Shown piece by piece: positions 41,462-50,376 of a stretch of DNA of 64,000 bases; the first letter of the stretch is position 1; the number at the start of each line of letters is the position of its first letter. This DNA is from a virus. The stretch is from the IMG/VR virus record IMGVR_UViG_3300042558_004148, positions 143,416-207,415 of that record; one strand, given 5' to 3'. The notes under the pieces are model-generated. The model was not told the DNA's origin and did no database searches. It saw only the letters and a program-made list of their open reading frames with translations. The translations under genes were made by a program, and so were the position numbers.

Positions 41462-41489
41462 TTTGTTCCGTAATCATAAATTACATTTG
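41462..41489 (+). promoter_or_regulatory. putative early promoter (TTTG / CCG-N11-TACATTTG)
   Basis: TTTG at 41462-41465 and TACATTTG at 41482-41489 with CCG at 41468-41470 fit the host-type consensus well. Its position means the ATG at 41491 lies before the likely transcription start, so translation should begin at 41509. Confidence 0.7.
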
Positions 41490-41508
41490 CATGAAAATAA
41501 AAAGACGT

Positions 41509-41868
41509 ATGAAAAAAATAATGCCTTTATTGATCCTGGTTATTGCTATTTCCAGTTGTAATAATGTTGAATATCCGATGTATCAATATGGTGAGGAATC
41601 TGAAATTCCTGATTCACTGAGAGTGAAATATGCAGAGTGGGTTACGGAGACAGTTAAAGCCTCCAATAACAACATGACCGGTGGTGATTATGAGGATCCG
41701 GAGGATGTTGTTGCACAGGTTGAGATTACTGGTCATAATATATTCTCTGTTAAAGTGGAAGGAATGCACGTTACTAATTGTGCCGAATGTATGTGGGAAT
41801 TCGTCCCAGTATATAAAATGACACCCCGACAGATTTCAATTTTTAAAAAACTAAAGGAACAAAGATAA
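41509..41868 (+). CDS. lipoprotein, paralogue of 42758 protein
   Basis: From ATG 41509 the 119-residue protein has a signal peptide and lipobox (MKKIMPLLILVIAISSC). The mature part shares WVTETVKASNNNMT and HNIFS with the exported protein at 42758, so the two are likely related. Both sit directly behind early-type promoters. Envelope location suggests superinfection exclusion or envelope adaptation, which is inference. Confidence 0.78.
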   Translation: MKKIMPLLILVIAISSCNNVEYPMYQYGEESEIPDSLRVKYAEWVTETVKASNNNMTGGDYEDPEDVVAQVEITGHNIFSVKVEGMHVTNCAECMWEFVPVYKMTPRQISIFKKLKEQR

Positions 41869-41887
41869 TATATCGAATATAAATAAT

Positions 41888-42580
41888 ATGAAATACTTAT
41901 CAATAGACATCGAGACCACCGGACTTAATCCGGAAAAAAATGAAATCCTATCAATCGGAGTTATTGTAGAGGATACAAACAACAAGCTTCCATTTGAGGA
42001 CATCCCAAAATTCCACGTTGCAATTAAAAGGGAAGAAATCACTGGATCCCCATTTGCTATCAATATGAATAAGGATCTCATCGAGGCTATAGTTCATTAT
42101 CAGGAGGCAGAATCACTGGATGAAAAGAATGATTTGGTTCATATGACCGGTATGCAATTTTTAAATGAAAGCGATGTTGCTGATGCCCTATTTAGATTCC
42201 TGTATGATAATGGAATGGTTAAAAAGGAAGATACCAGCGGATGGAGCCATGCGCAAACTGGTGAGCATTTTAGAATCATTAACGGCAAGTCATATCCGGT
42301 ATTAAAATCTAACATGAATCCTGTCTCTCTAAATGTAGCAGGTAAAAACTTTGGTACATTTGATAAATTGTTTATCGAGAAACTTCCGAGATGGAAACAA
42401 ATATTCAGAATTAAGCAAAGAATTATTGATCCATCGATATTATTTACCAATTGGATCGAGGATGATTCATTGCCTTCATTAAATCAATGTAAGCAGAGAG
42501 CTAAGATAGATGGAGCAGTTACTCATAATGCTTTGGAAGATGCATGGGATGTTGTAGAATTACTACGAACACAGTATTAG
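41888..42580 (+). CDS. DEDD 3'-5' exonuclease (DnaQ/RNase T-like)
   Basis: The 230-residue protein has ExoI motif SIDIETTGL, a middle region with ExoII-type acid, and ExoIII HNALEDAWDVVELL, giving the four acidic residues and His of the DEDDh family. It removes nucleotides from DNA or RNA 3' ends. It is not the missing N-terminal part of the split polymerase, because family B exonuclease domains have a different motif order and fusion point. An AT-rich inverted repeat at 42589-42621 may terminate transcription. Confidence 0.88.
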   Translation: MKYLSIDIETTGLNPEKNEILSIGVIVEDTNNKLPFEDIPKFHVAIKREEITGSPFAINMNKDLIEAIVHYQEAESLDEKNDLVHMTGMQFLNESDVADALFRFLYDNGMVKKEDTSGWSHAQTGEHFRIINGKSYPVLKSNMNPVSLNVAGKNFGTFDKLFIEKLPRWKQIFRIKQRIIDPSILFTNWIEDDSLPSLNQCKQRAKIDGAVTHNALEDAWDVVELLRTQY

Positions 42581-42588
42581 TATAAGCT

Positions 42589-42622
42589 AAAATAAAAGCT
42601 TTTAGTGACGTCTTTTATTTTT
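42589..42622 (+). terminator. AT-rich hairpin, possible terminator
   Basis: AAAATAAAAG and CTTTTATTTT form a 10-bp stem followed by Ts. It is weak because the stem is nearly all A-T. Confidence 0.45.
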
Positions 42623-42696
42623 ACTGATGTAGATGCATTAAAATGTATTTAATCCGGTAGGGATAAAAAAAATCAATAAAAAATCAATAAAATTTT

Positions 42697-42724
42697 TTTA
42701 TCCCGAGTTGTGGTCTTATATTTG
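42697..42724 (+). promoter_or_regulatory. putative early promoter (CCG-N11-TATATTTG)
   Basis: A T tract, CCG at 42703-42705 and TATATTTG at 42717-42724. The ATG follows at 42758. Confidence 0.65.
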
Positions 42725-42757
42725 TAATGTATTTAAAAACAAAAACAATTAAGAGAT

Positions 42758-43279
42758 ATGAAAAAGTTAATCGCAATCGCAGTTTTAATTATCGCATCGG
42801 TAACAACTGCACAGGTAAATGCTCAATCTAAAGAAACAGCATTTGAAAAAGAATTAATTAAATTCGTAGATAGCACAGTTAGTGCATCAGGTAAAAATCT
42901 TACAAAGCTAGATAGATTTAAGGAAGGATGCTATACCCACGTGAAAGTAAAAAAATTCGGGGAAGCAGATACGCCATATAGTAGATCTAAAGCACCTAGT
43001 CACAATATATTTAGCTACACCGCAGATAGTGAAGGTAATGGGAATATTAATCCGGAAAAATATGGTATTGAATTGGTTGAAAAAACATATGCTTCACGAA
43101 TCTCTAAGATATTAAATGATCCAGCAAATATTGAAGCGGGTTATGATTCATATTACTTCACAATTGTAACAATAAAAGGCTCTTACTACTTAGTTTTTGC
43201 AATGGGATATTTAGATCCAGTAGACACGGACGAAAGAATGAATGCAGAATTTAATAAGTCAATGGAAACTACAAATTAG
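42758..43279 (+). CDS. exported protein, paralogue of 41509 lipoprotein
   Basis: The 173-residue protein has a classical signal peptide (MKKLIAIAVLIIASVTTAQVNA). The mature part shares FVDSTVSASGKNLT and HNIFS with the 41509 lipoprotein and continues with a beta-rich domain (YYFTIVTIKGSYYLVFAMGYL). It ends at a strong bidirectional terminator. Function unknown; location periplasmic or secreted. Confidence 0.75.
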   Translation: MKKLIAIAVLIIASVTTAQVNAQSKETAFEKELIKFVDSTVSASGKNLTKLDRFKEGCYTHVKVKKFGEADTPYSRSKAPSHNIFSYTADSEGNGNINPEKYGIELVEKTYASRISKILNDPANIEAGYDSYYFTIVTIKGSYYLVFAMGYLDPVDTDERMNAEFNKSMETTN

Positions 43280-43294
43280 AATCCATATAAAAAC

Positions 43295-43330
43295 AAAAAA
43301 CCCTAGATAAAATATTATCTAGGGTTTTTT
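43295..43330. terminator. bidirectional terminator
   Basis: AAAAAACCCTAGATAA and TTATCTAGGGTTTTTT form a 16-bp stem with a 4-base loop between two convergent genes. Confidence 0.9.
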
Positions 43331-43347
43331 TGTTTTTTATGTTACGA

Positions 43348-44541
43348 TTAAGCTATAACGCTAGAATTTAATTGAATTACTGCCTGAGCTATAATGATTT
43401 TATCAGCCTTGTTTGAATCTTCAGATGCCATATAAACTAATTCAGGAGTTGTTTTATCAACTGGTGCTAAATATTCACCCTCAACATTAAGTGTAACTCT
43501 TCTCCAGGTCTTTCTGTCTTCAGTACTTGCTTTTGGTTGAATGTCTAATTTATCAGAAACCTTAACATCAGCAGCCTTGAAAGAGGTAGTTGATTTAATA
43601 TAATCAGCAACCGCTTGAGCTCTTTCTTTACAAAGTGCTTCGTTTCTAGCTTTATCACCTTCTTGTGATGCACCACCAGTAACAGTAATACTATTAGCTG
43701 AAGCAACGTTACCTAGTGCTGCTAATATTGCAGCTTTACCTTCTTCTTTAAGAACTGATTTATTAACATCAAAAAGAGTGTTATCATCCTGAATAACGAT
43801 AGGTTTTAATGTTTCTGCAGTTGTTGTTTTTTGTCTTACGAACTGTATAATCTCCCTAGATTCATATTCAACACCACCTTGTGGAACGATCTTAACAGGG
43901 TAATAGAAATAGTATTGTACAGATACATCTGATGAACCTTTTCTATCGGCAGGCTGTGGCTCGCTAACGAATCCAGATGGTGTCTTTAATAATTGATTCT
44001 TAACTGGACTATCATATCTCCACACTTTAGCGTCAAGTTTAGCTTGATTATCTACAATAAGGTATTGATTAACTGGACCTGATCCCGAAAGGAAATCACC
44101 ATCATTTTTCTCACCTGATGTGAATTTCTTTTTACCGCTATCGTAATATGGATCCTTAAATCCACCAATATTTTTTAGGTTTAATTTGGCTAAATATTGG
44201 GCAAACCCTATTCTTTTACCCGATCCATCAAGAACTGAACCACCCAAAAGATTCTTATATTCAAATTCTTGTAGATCGAAATCGATGCTAGAAATCTCAG
44301 TTGCATCGGTTCTTGTCATATCTGATAGACAGCTACTAATACGACCCAAAGGTATTGCTTGTGAATAATTACCCTGATTAATTACTTCCTCGATAGCACC
44401 TAATGCCTTTCTTCCTTTAGCATCCAGACCTTCAGCAGCTAATGCTGTTTTAAGTTCAGTGAAATCGCTTACTTTTAATCCTTCATTAATAGCAAATTTT
44501 AAGAACTCGCTAAAGCTCTCGAATACTGGTTTATTTTCCAT
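43348..44541 (-). CDS. OmpA-like domain protein with N-terminal FxxF motif, probable virion protein
   Basis: The 397-residue protein starts MENKPVFESFSEFLKFAINE, an FxxF terminal motif. The central part is unrecognised. Residues from about 245 form an OmpA-like peptidoglycan-binding domain: NTLFDVNKSVLKEEGKAAIL, GGASQEGDKARNEALCKERAQAV and RRVTLNV. In phages OmpA-like domains occur in virion or cell-wall-associated proteins. GATATATAAT (44572-44579 minus) supports late expression. Confidence 0.8.
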   Translation of the reverse strand: MENKPVFESFSEFLKFAINEGLKVSDFTELKTALAAEGLDAKGRKALGAIEEVINQGNYSQAIPLGRISSCLSDMTRTDATEISSIDFDLQEFEYKNLLGGSVLDGSGKRIGFAQYLAKLNLKNIGGFKDPYYDSGKKKFTSGEKNDGDFLSGSGPVNQYLIVDNQAKLDAKVWRYDSPVKNQLLKTPSGFVSEPQPADRKGSSDVSVQYYFYYPVKIVPQGGVEYESREIIQFVRQKTTTAETLKPIVIQDDNTLFDVNKSVLKEEGKAAILAALGNVASANSITVTGGASQEGDKARNEALCKERAQAVADYIKSTTSFKAADVKVSDKLDIQPKASTEDRKTWRRVTLNVEGEYLAPVDKTTPELVYMASEDSNKADKIIIAQAVIQLNSSVIA

Positions 44542-44571
44542 TATATTATTGTTTTTATTTTTATTATTTAT

Positions 44572-44579
44572 TATATATC
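44572..44579 (-). promoter_or_regulatory. putative late promoter element GATATATA (minus)
   Basis: On the minus strand GATATATAAT lies 30 bases before the ATG of the OmpA-domain gene. Confidence 0.5.
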
Positions 44580-44607
44580 TACTCCAGAAATTTAATATTG
44601 TTCCCTA

Positions 44608-46029
44608 TTATCCTGGATATCCTTCTTCCTTATGTACTCTTTCGAATAATTCTTTTTGCTTAGACTCGTTGATATATTTAGAAAGTTCCTTAACTTTCTC
44701 AAAGTCCCTATCATCCAATGCCTTATCTATAAGCTTTTCGATGTCTCTCTTAGCAAGCTGTGAATAATCTACATCCTCGTCCTCTTCAGGTTCAGCAGCT
44801 CTTGCTGGTGCTTCTTTATAATCCTCTTCGTCCTCGTCATCATCGTTTCTGTCTATACCAGCTGCATCTAATTCATAGTCACTAATTTCTTTAGCTACTT
44901 CATCAATTATATCCTGCATATCTTTTTTAGCTGACGTCTCACCAGATAATATTCTAAGAACTAGATCAAGAAATTCAGATGCTTCCATGAGCATCATTTT
45001 TCCAAAAACATGTTCTCTTAGATTCGTTATTTTATCAACCTCTGGGAATCCGTTGATAAAATCTCTAAGATCAGCTGCAATTTCTGGACCATATCTAAGA
45101 TCTTCGATCTCATCTGCAAGTGAATCGGTGTTGGTTATGATTATTTCAGATTCTTCCTCATCATCAGGAATAGCATTAGCTGCTATCAATTCATAGATAC
45201 CTTTAACTGTTTCATGAAGAAGCATAGCAAAGTCAGTACCCAATGCATAGATAGTTGGCTTAGTTTGATCGAATAATTCTTCAGTTTCTTCAGCAGGAAT
45301 TTCATCATCATTCATTAATTGGTCTAAAATATCCTGAGCGAGGTCTTCGTTACCTTTAGAATCTTCTGGAGTTTCCCATTGTACCTTAACAGAACCAGCA
45401 AATCCAGATTTGTCTCTTTCCCACATCTCTTTCTGAACATCCATCGGAATAGCCCAGTCAAAGAATCCAGCGATTTCTGTTATTTTATTAAGTAGCTCCT
45501 TGTATTCGTTACCAACCTCAGCACCAAGTATCTGAATCAATCCCTGAGAAACCTCCGGTAGATTTAGCATTAATTTGGTATTTTTGGCCTCACCCTGTGT
45601 GATGTTATTAGCAATCTTTCTTTTGTGTATTTCTGAAATTATTCCAGCATCTTTAAGTTCTTTAAGCTGTGGCATTTCAGGTGGTTCGGAAGGAACGTTT
45701 TCCATTGACTTCTTGATTTCGTCATTTTTAGGAAACTTGATCTTTAATTCGACCTCTTCCAGGATATCACCATACATTGTTCTGATAGCTCTTTCAGCAA
45801 GTGCCTCTAATTCTGCTTCATGTCCTCTCTGAATCTGTTTAGCTCTAGATACTAATCCCATGAACTGAGGTATTTCTCTACCGTGTCTTCTTTGCAATTC
45901 AGCATTTCTTTCGGCTGCTCTTGCTTCAACATCGGAAAGATAAGATCCAGGTTTACCACCTTCACCAGGTATGCCTGGGTTTCCTTGTAACGAGGCTTCT
46001 TCTAATTTTTCTTTAAATGATTTAATCAT
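44608..46029 (-). CDS. hypothetical probable virion-associated protein
   Basis: The 473-residue protein starts MIKSFKEKLEEASLQGN, a shorter form of the FxxF terminal motif. A Gly/Pro linker is followed by a long helical, acidic protein with a second acidic disordered stretch (about 415-440). No family recognised. Its size and position in the 43-49 kb cluster suggest a head or scaffold-associated protein. It overlaps the gene at 46022 by 8 bases. Confidence 0.7.
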   Translation of the reverse strand: MIKSFKEKLEEASLQGNPGIPGEGGKPGSYLSDVEARAAERNAELQRRHGREIPQFMGLVSRAKQIQRGHEAELEALAERAIRTMYGDILEEVELKIKFPKNDEIKKSMENVPSEPPEMPQLKELKDAGIISEIHKRKIANNITQGEAKNTKLMLNLPEVSQGLIQILGAEVGNEYKELLNKITEIAGFFDWAIPMDVQKEMWERDKSGFAGSVKVQWETPEDSKGNEDLAQDILDQLMNDDEIPAEETEELFDQTKPTIYALGTDFAMLLHETVKGIYELIAANAIPDDEEESEIIITNTDSLADEIEDLRYGPEIAADLRDFINGFPEVDKITNLREHVFGKMMLMEASEFLDLVLRILSGETSAKKDMQDIIDEVAKEISDYELDAAGIDRNDDDEDEEDYKEAPARAAEPEEDEDVDYSQLAKRDIEKLIDKALDDRDFEKVKELSKYINESKQKELFERVHKEEGYPG

Positions 46030-46288
46030 TGTATTTAGTTTTTAATTTTGACAGATTAAATTTTATCGGAGCTTTAGATTTTCTAAGTTCCGCATTGAAT
46101 CTTTCCATAACATCCTTTAATTTTGCTTTAGGTGCAGGTTCTGTTGATGGTTTATCCCTTCTTATAGGACTAGGTCTTGACGGAGTTGGTCTAGTTCCGG
46201 GAGCAGTACCAGGTTTAGTAGCTGGTTGTCCAGGCTTAGTAGCTGGTTGAGCAGCTAAAAACTCGTCGATCTTTGTGTATAGTCTCAT
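46022..46288 (-). CDS. small Pro/Thr-repeat protein
   Basis: An 88-residue basic protein with repeats PATKPGQPATKPGTAPGTRP (near 15-34) and a helical C-terminus. Upstream, its strand carries GATATATATTC at 46308-46318. It probably forms an operon with the 473-residue gene. Confidence 0.65.
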   Translation of the reverse strand: MRLYTKIDEFLAAQPATKPGQPATKPGTAPGTRPTPSRPSPIRRDKPSTEPAPKAKLKDVMERFNAELRKSKAPIKFNLSKLKTKYND

Positions 46289-46307
46289 TTTTTTATGTTT
46301 TTGATTT

Positions 46308-46318
46308 GAATATATATC
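46308..46318. promoter_or_regulatory. divergent late-type promoter (GAATATATATC)
   Basis: Read on the minus strand this is GATATATATTC, serving the gene starting at 46288; on the + strand the same element could serve 46340. The arrangement repeats that at 12946-12961. Confidence 0.5.
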
Positions 46319-46339
46319 AAAAGATAAATTATAGATATT

Positions 46340-47899
46340 ATGACAAATAGAAGTTTCCCAACTTTTTTCGATGTTGCAGAACCCTTAATAGAGAATGTAC
46401 AAGCTGCTAAGGATTATTTAATCAAGCAATATGCAGATAAAAAAGGAATTAAGCCATCGGAAATCGATGCAGAAGAGAAAAAGGCAGTACTTTCTGCCAG
46501 AGTTTTTACCGAGATTAGGGACATGCTTCAGAAATCACCCGGATATACGTTAGCATTTCTTAAATTTAGAATGGATCAGAAAGCTCAGATGGACGAATTA
46601 AAGGAGATTCTGGACAATCTTCAGAAATATAAGGGTCAAATTAACGAATTACCAATGTCTGTAGAGGACTATGCTAAATATGTTGTTAAAAAGGATGATG
46701 AAGATATCAGACCTGGTTATGAATTGCTTGGTGATGAACTTAGAAATTTTGAAAGAAAAAGAAAAGTTAAAGATTTCTATAATGAATTAACTCCAAGAAT
46801 GAAAAAAGCATTTTCATCAGCAACAGATAATCAGATTGAGGAATTAACAGCCATATCAAATAAATTAAAATCTCTTCCTGATGCTAAGAGTGAGGACGGA
46901 GTAGCTAATGCTTGGAAGTCTTTCTCTAAGAACATGAAAAAGTATGATGATACAAGAACATATCCTGAATATTCGGATGAGAAAAAAGCTTTTAAAGATC
47001 TTATTAAAGATGCATTAGAATTTACTGAAAGCTGGGGACAGTCGGAGGATAAACTTCTAGGTAAATTAAAATCATTGGGACCACAAGTAGGTATATTATA
47101 TGCTAAAAACGGTTACATTGTAATGTCAGCAAGAACACCGGAAGCACAAAGAGCGGTATGTGCAGATACAAACTGGTGTATCAGAACAGATTCAACATTC
47201 TGGAGTTATGGAGGTGGTAGAGTGCAGTTTAATATAATTAATTCAAATGCACCAGTAACTGATCCATTAAGTTTAATAGGGATCACTATAAATGCTGATG
47301 GAACAGTTCATACTGATGCAACCAGACCAAATAGCAGACTTAGAGACGCTAACGGTAATACATTTAAAACATATCAGTCTGCATTAAAAGGACTTGGGTA
47401 TCCTGCAGAATTAGTTGATTCTGTTGAAAAAGCTTTTAGTAGAGAGGTTGATATCAAGCTAGCTCTTGAACATTATTATAAGGACGGATCTAATTTGGAA
47501 CCTAAGAAGATCATAGAATCTTTAATAACTATGAGTAAAGGTTTCTTAGCAGGTTCAATGCCACAGGAAGACTGGGAAAATATCGCAGGAATCGTATCAG
47601 AAATTATCTTTACCGATAAAGGTTTATCTAAATCTCAATTTATGAAAATCTTCAAAGGAAATGGTATCTATACCGATGCTACTTGGAAAGTTTTTGATAC
47701 CATCATCGGAGAAGATTATACTAAAGCTGATATGGAAGAAATTGAGGCTGCGGTTAAAAGAGGTATAGAAGATATGGGTATATTATTAGAATTAAGTAAA
47801 ACTGGATCTATTAATCTTAAACCAAAAGATAGAGATGCTATGGAAGGTATCATATCAAACAAGAAAGACGTTATTGAGAACGTTAGAAAAAGAATGTAA
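46340..47899 (+). CDS. large-phage protein with DTNWCI motif
   Basis: The 519-residue protein begins MTNRSFPTFFDVAEP. After a helical first half, residues about 250-350 contain ILYAKNGYIVMSA, VCADTNWCIRTDSTFWSYG and FNIINSNAPVTDPLSLIGITI, a pattern I recall from uncharacterised proteins of large phages (ADTxWCI...F). The conserved Cys and Trp suggest a catalytic or binding site. It is the first gene of a late-type operon with 47921 and 49174. Confidence 0.7.
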   Translation: MTNRSFPTFFDVAEPLIENVQAAKDYLIKQYADKKGIKPSEIDAEEKKAVLSARVFTEIRDMLQKSPGYTLAFLKFRMDQKAQMDELKEILDNLQKYKGQINELPMSVEDYAKYVVKKDDEDIRPGYELLGDELRNFERKRKVKDFYNELTPRMKKAFSSATDNQIEELTAISNKLKSLPDAKSEDGVANAWKSFSKNMKKYDDTRTYPEYSDEKKAFKDLIKDALEFTESWGQSEDKLLGKLKSLGPQVGILYAKNGYIVMSARTPEAQRAVCADTNWCIRTDSTFWSYGGGRVQFNIINSNAPVTDPLSLIGITINADGTVHTDATRPNSRLRDANGNTFKTYQSALKGLGYPAELVDSVEKAFSREVDIKLALEHYYKDGSNLEPKKIIESLITMSKGFLAGSMPQEDWENIAGIVSEIIFTDKGLSKSQFMKIFKGNGIYTDATWKVFDTIIGEDYTKADMEEIEAAVKRGIEDMGILLELSKTGSINLKPKDRDAMEGIISNKKDVIENVRKRM

Positions 47900-47920
47900 T
47901 CATAACAATATAAAAACAAA

Positions 47921-49162
47921 ATGGAAGATAATTTTTTAAACCAAGAAGGTGTAATAGACGAGGCAAGGAGAGAATGGTATAATCTTAATGAATATACACA
48001 ATCCATGTACGATGCATTTAATAACACCAAAGAAGGTAAGGATCTAAAAGCTATAGGTGTTGATGTTTTTGCTAGAGGAAGAAGAGCATTAGTTCTTACT
48101 AGAACTGGCGGACCAATGGCAGACGTAGAAATATGGGAAAATGAAGACGGCGAATTCTGTTATGAATACCTATCAAGTAAGGCAGGGGTTGAAAGATATA
48201 ATCTTTCTAAATTTGACACTCCAGAAAAATGTCTAAGAGCTCTTTTACTAAGAATCATTAGAAACAATATACCTGCAGCTATTATACCTAAGAAGGATAT
48301 ACCCAACCTAAATTTCAATGAGCTGGTTCCGGTAGGATCTGAGCTTAGTATGCAGGAGATAATGGGTAGAATGAAGGAGACAATTGGAGGTCACGAATTA
48401 TCGGATCTTGATGTAACCGCAATTGAAGCACTACCAACAATTCAAAATCTTAGTGATCTTGGACTAGTAGGTAAGGGTAGCAGATCGGACAGAACCGTTA
48501 TAAACAAAGTTGATCAAATTTCTCCAAAATATAGATTTTACTCGAGAGCAACACAGAGAGTGGGTGAGATATACGGAGAGACGCTCGCTAAAATAATCGG
48601 GGTTAGAAAGAATGAACTTGCTGGAAATCTTTTTACCGGATCCTACGAGGTATGGAGAGTAAACAACTCTAATAGAATGCCACTGAATGGTATTAATTTT
48701 AGAACTGGTGACAATTCAGTAAAATGTAACATACAGGATAATGAAATTTTTGGATCCGTATTTATTGCAATCTTTAAAAGAACATTCAAAAGAGCTAAGA
48801 CTAATAAATATGAGAAGGAAAAATTATTAATTCCTAGTTACGCTGTAAGAACTAAAGGAGCAGAAAAAATCGCTATTACAGAGGAATTAAATTCTTTACT
48901 TTGTGAATATTTCACGGAAGCTTCTGAGACCCTTGAGGCAAGTGTCTTTATTGATCCAGGGGAAGAGAATACACAAATCCATGATAATGCTTTGGCACTT
49001 CTTCTTAAATTCCTTCTTAAAAAAGGATCAATGGATCTTAAGGGTGCAATAGCAGAAAACGACGAATTACAAGATCTAGTTGAACTTACTACTAGATATG
49101 AGGACATGGATGATCTTACTAAGAGACTTATTAATGTTTCTAGAGCACTTAGATACGTATAA
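47921..49162 (+). CDS. hypothetical probable virion-associated protein
   Basis: A 413-residue protein with an alpha/beta N-terminal part and a helical C-terminal region rich in Leu, Glu and Asp. No family recognised. It begins 21 bases after the preceding gene in the same operon. Confidence 0.65.
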   Translation: MEDNFLNQEGVIDEARREWYNLNEYTQSMYDAFNNTKEGKDLKAIGVDVFARGRRALVLTRTGGPMADVEIWENEDGEFCYEYLSSKAGVERYNLSKFDTPEKCLRALLLRIIRNNIPAAIIPKKDIPNLNFNELVPVGSELSMQEIMGRMKETIGGHELSDLDVTAIEALPTIQNLSDLGLVGKGSRSDRTVINKVDQISPKYRFYSRATQRVGEIYGETLAKIIGVRKNELAGNLFTGSYEVWRVNNSNRMPLNGINFRTGDNSVKCNIQDNEIFGSVFIAIFKRTFKRAKTNKYEKEKLLIPSYAVRTKGAEKIAITEELNSLLCEYFTEASETLEASVFIDPGEENTQIHDNALALLLKFLLKKGSMDLKGAIAENDELQDLVELTTRYEDMDDLTKRLINVSRALRYV

Positions 49163-49173
49163 TATAGTAGAAT

Positions 49174-49416
49174 ATGGATATATTAGAAAGAAAAAGAGAG
49201 GATGTTTGCTCTGGTTGCGGAAAGGCCATAGCAGATCCAGAAAAGGAATGCTCCCACTGCGGAGCATTTCCGCATAAAGCATATCACGAAAGAGCAGCTT
49301 CGAAAACATTAGGTATTGCTAAATTCATACAGAATTCACCAGCAATGCAACCCAATCAGAAGCTTAGCGAGGATAGCAACAAATTACAAAATCTTATATC
49401 GTTTGAAGATTTTTAA
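49174..49416 (+). CDS. small zinc-ribbon protein with C-terminal FEDF
   Basis: The 80-residue protein has a rubredoxin-like zinc ribbon VCSGCGKAIADPEKECSHCGAFP (residues 10-32) and ends exactly with LISFEDF. The terminal motif is shared with 12586-12927 and, at the other end, with 12962 and 26368. It closes the operon before a terminator. Confidence 0.72.
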   Translation: MDILERKREDVCSGCGKAIADPEKECSHCGAFPHKAYHERAASKTLGIAKFIQNSPAMQPNQKLSEDSNKLQNLISFEDF

Positions 49417-49446
49417 AAAAATTCCGGCCAGTCCGGAATTTTTTTT
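49415..49446 (+). terminator. terminator after zinc-ribbon gene
   Basis: AATTCCGG/CCGGAATT forms an 8-bp stem around CCAGT, flanked by A and T runs. Confidence 0.85.
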
Positions 49447-49467
49447 AATATACATCTAAAAATATTG

Positions 49468-50337
49468 ATGATAATACTAAAAGCAACATACGGGGATCTG
49501 GATATAACAGAAATAATAAAATCCAGAGTTAATAATGGGAAACTTGTTATAAGAGCAAATAATGATATCTGCGGTGATCCTAAACCAGGAGTTCTGAAAA
49601 CATTGGATATAGAATGGTCTGATGGCGACCAATTGCACAGTCAGTCATGGAACGAGGGAACAGCTTGTTCTATACCCAAATCGGTAAATAGAAAATTAGG
49701 TATATTTTATTCAAATAACAAGGATCAGCAGACTTATCCAACAATAAAAAAATCATTGGAGAGAATAAAAATAGCATCCGCTGGGGTTGCTGACGTCTTT
49801 ACCTGTCTATGGGAGAGAATCGAAGATAATCCGTTTCCCGAATCGCCAAGTTGGTATAAGGTTTCTTCACATTTAACACAGACGATTCAAATATTACAAA
49901 CCTTATATACTGCAAGATCAGCAGGTGAATATGATTATGTTAGCTTCCTTGAGCATGATTGTTTATATTCAGAGGGATGTTTTGATTACCCAGATTTCGA
50001 AAAAGGCCAAATGTTATGTAATATGAATTACATGGGCTTATGTAAAGATGGGTGGCAGGAAAGAAATCAGGACGACAAGCCGCTATCTCAAATTACGATG
50101 AGATTCGAAGAAGCAATATCACACTTTGAATCAATATTACCAAATGCAATATTAACAAATAGCGGATTGGTTGAACCTCAGTGTCAGATACTAGAGTGGA
50201 GATCAGAAAATCCATCAGTCCATGTTAATCATGGTTACCACTTTACCTCGCATTTCTCAATATACAGCAAGGATAGAATACATCCAGTTGATCCGTATTG
50301 GGGAGATTCTAAAAATTACACAAATTTATTTTTTTAA
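49468..50337 (+). CDS. glycosyltransferase-like protein with N-terminal DUF3395-like domain
   Basis: The 289-residue protein starts MIILKATYGDLDITEII; residues 1-65 match the DUF3395-like beta domain (KATYGDLDITEII...GDPKPGVLKTLDIEW). The rest has a GT-A-like pattern with YDYVSFLEHDCLYSEG (about 150-165) as possible DxD-equivalent EHD and a substrate-binding NSGLVEPQCQILEW. It is the third glycosyltransferase-like protein in the window. ATG 49468 is preferred to the TTG at 49465. Confidence 0.65.
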   Translation: MIILKATYGDLDITEIIKSRVNNGKLVIRANNDICGDPKPGVLKTLDIEWSDGDQLHSQSWNEGTACSIPKSVNRKLGIFYSNNKDQQTYPTIKKSLERIKIASAGVADVFTCLWERIEDNPFPESPSWYKVSSHLTQTIQILQTLYTARSAGEYDYVSFLEHDCLYSEGCFDYPDFEKGQMLCNMNYMGLCKDGWQERNQDDKPLSQITMRFEEAISHFESILPNAILTNSGLVEPQCQILEWRSENPSVHVNHGYHFTSHFSIYSKDRIHPVDPYWGDSKNYTNLFF

Positions 50338-50338
50338 T

Positions 50339-50360
50339 CCGAATTAATTTATTATCTTTA
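50339..50360 (+). promoter_or_regulatory. putative early promoter (CCG-N11-TATCTTTA)
   Basis: CCG at 50339-50341 and TATCTTTA at 50353-50360. The ATG follows at 50377, leaving a leader of about 10 bases. It drives an operon of small genes. Confidence 0.6.
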
Positions 50361-50376
50361 TAAAAAAGAATAAATT

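Noticed and set aside
41491-41508. ATG at 41491 as start of the lipoprotein
   Set aside because: It sits within or before the expected transcription start of the promoter at 41462-41489; the ATG at 41509 begins a proper signal peptide.
41888-42580. DEDD exonuclease as the missing N-terminal part of the split DNA polymerase
   Set aside because: It has DnaQ-type ExoI/III motifs, lacks motif A and the palm, and lies more than 30 kb away on an unrelated operon.
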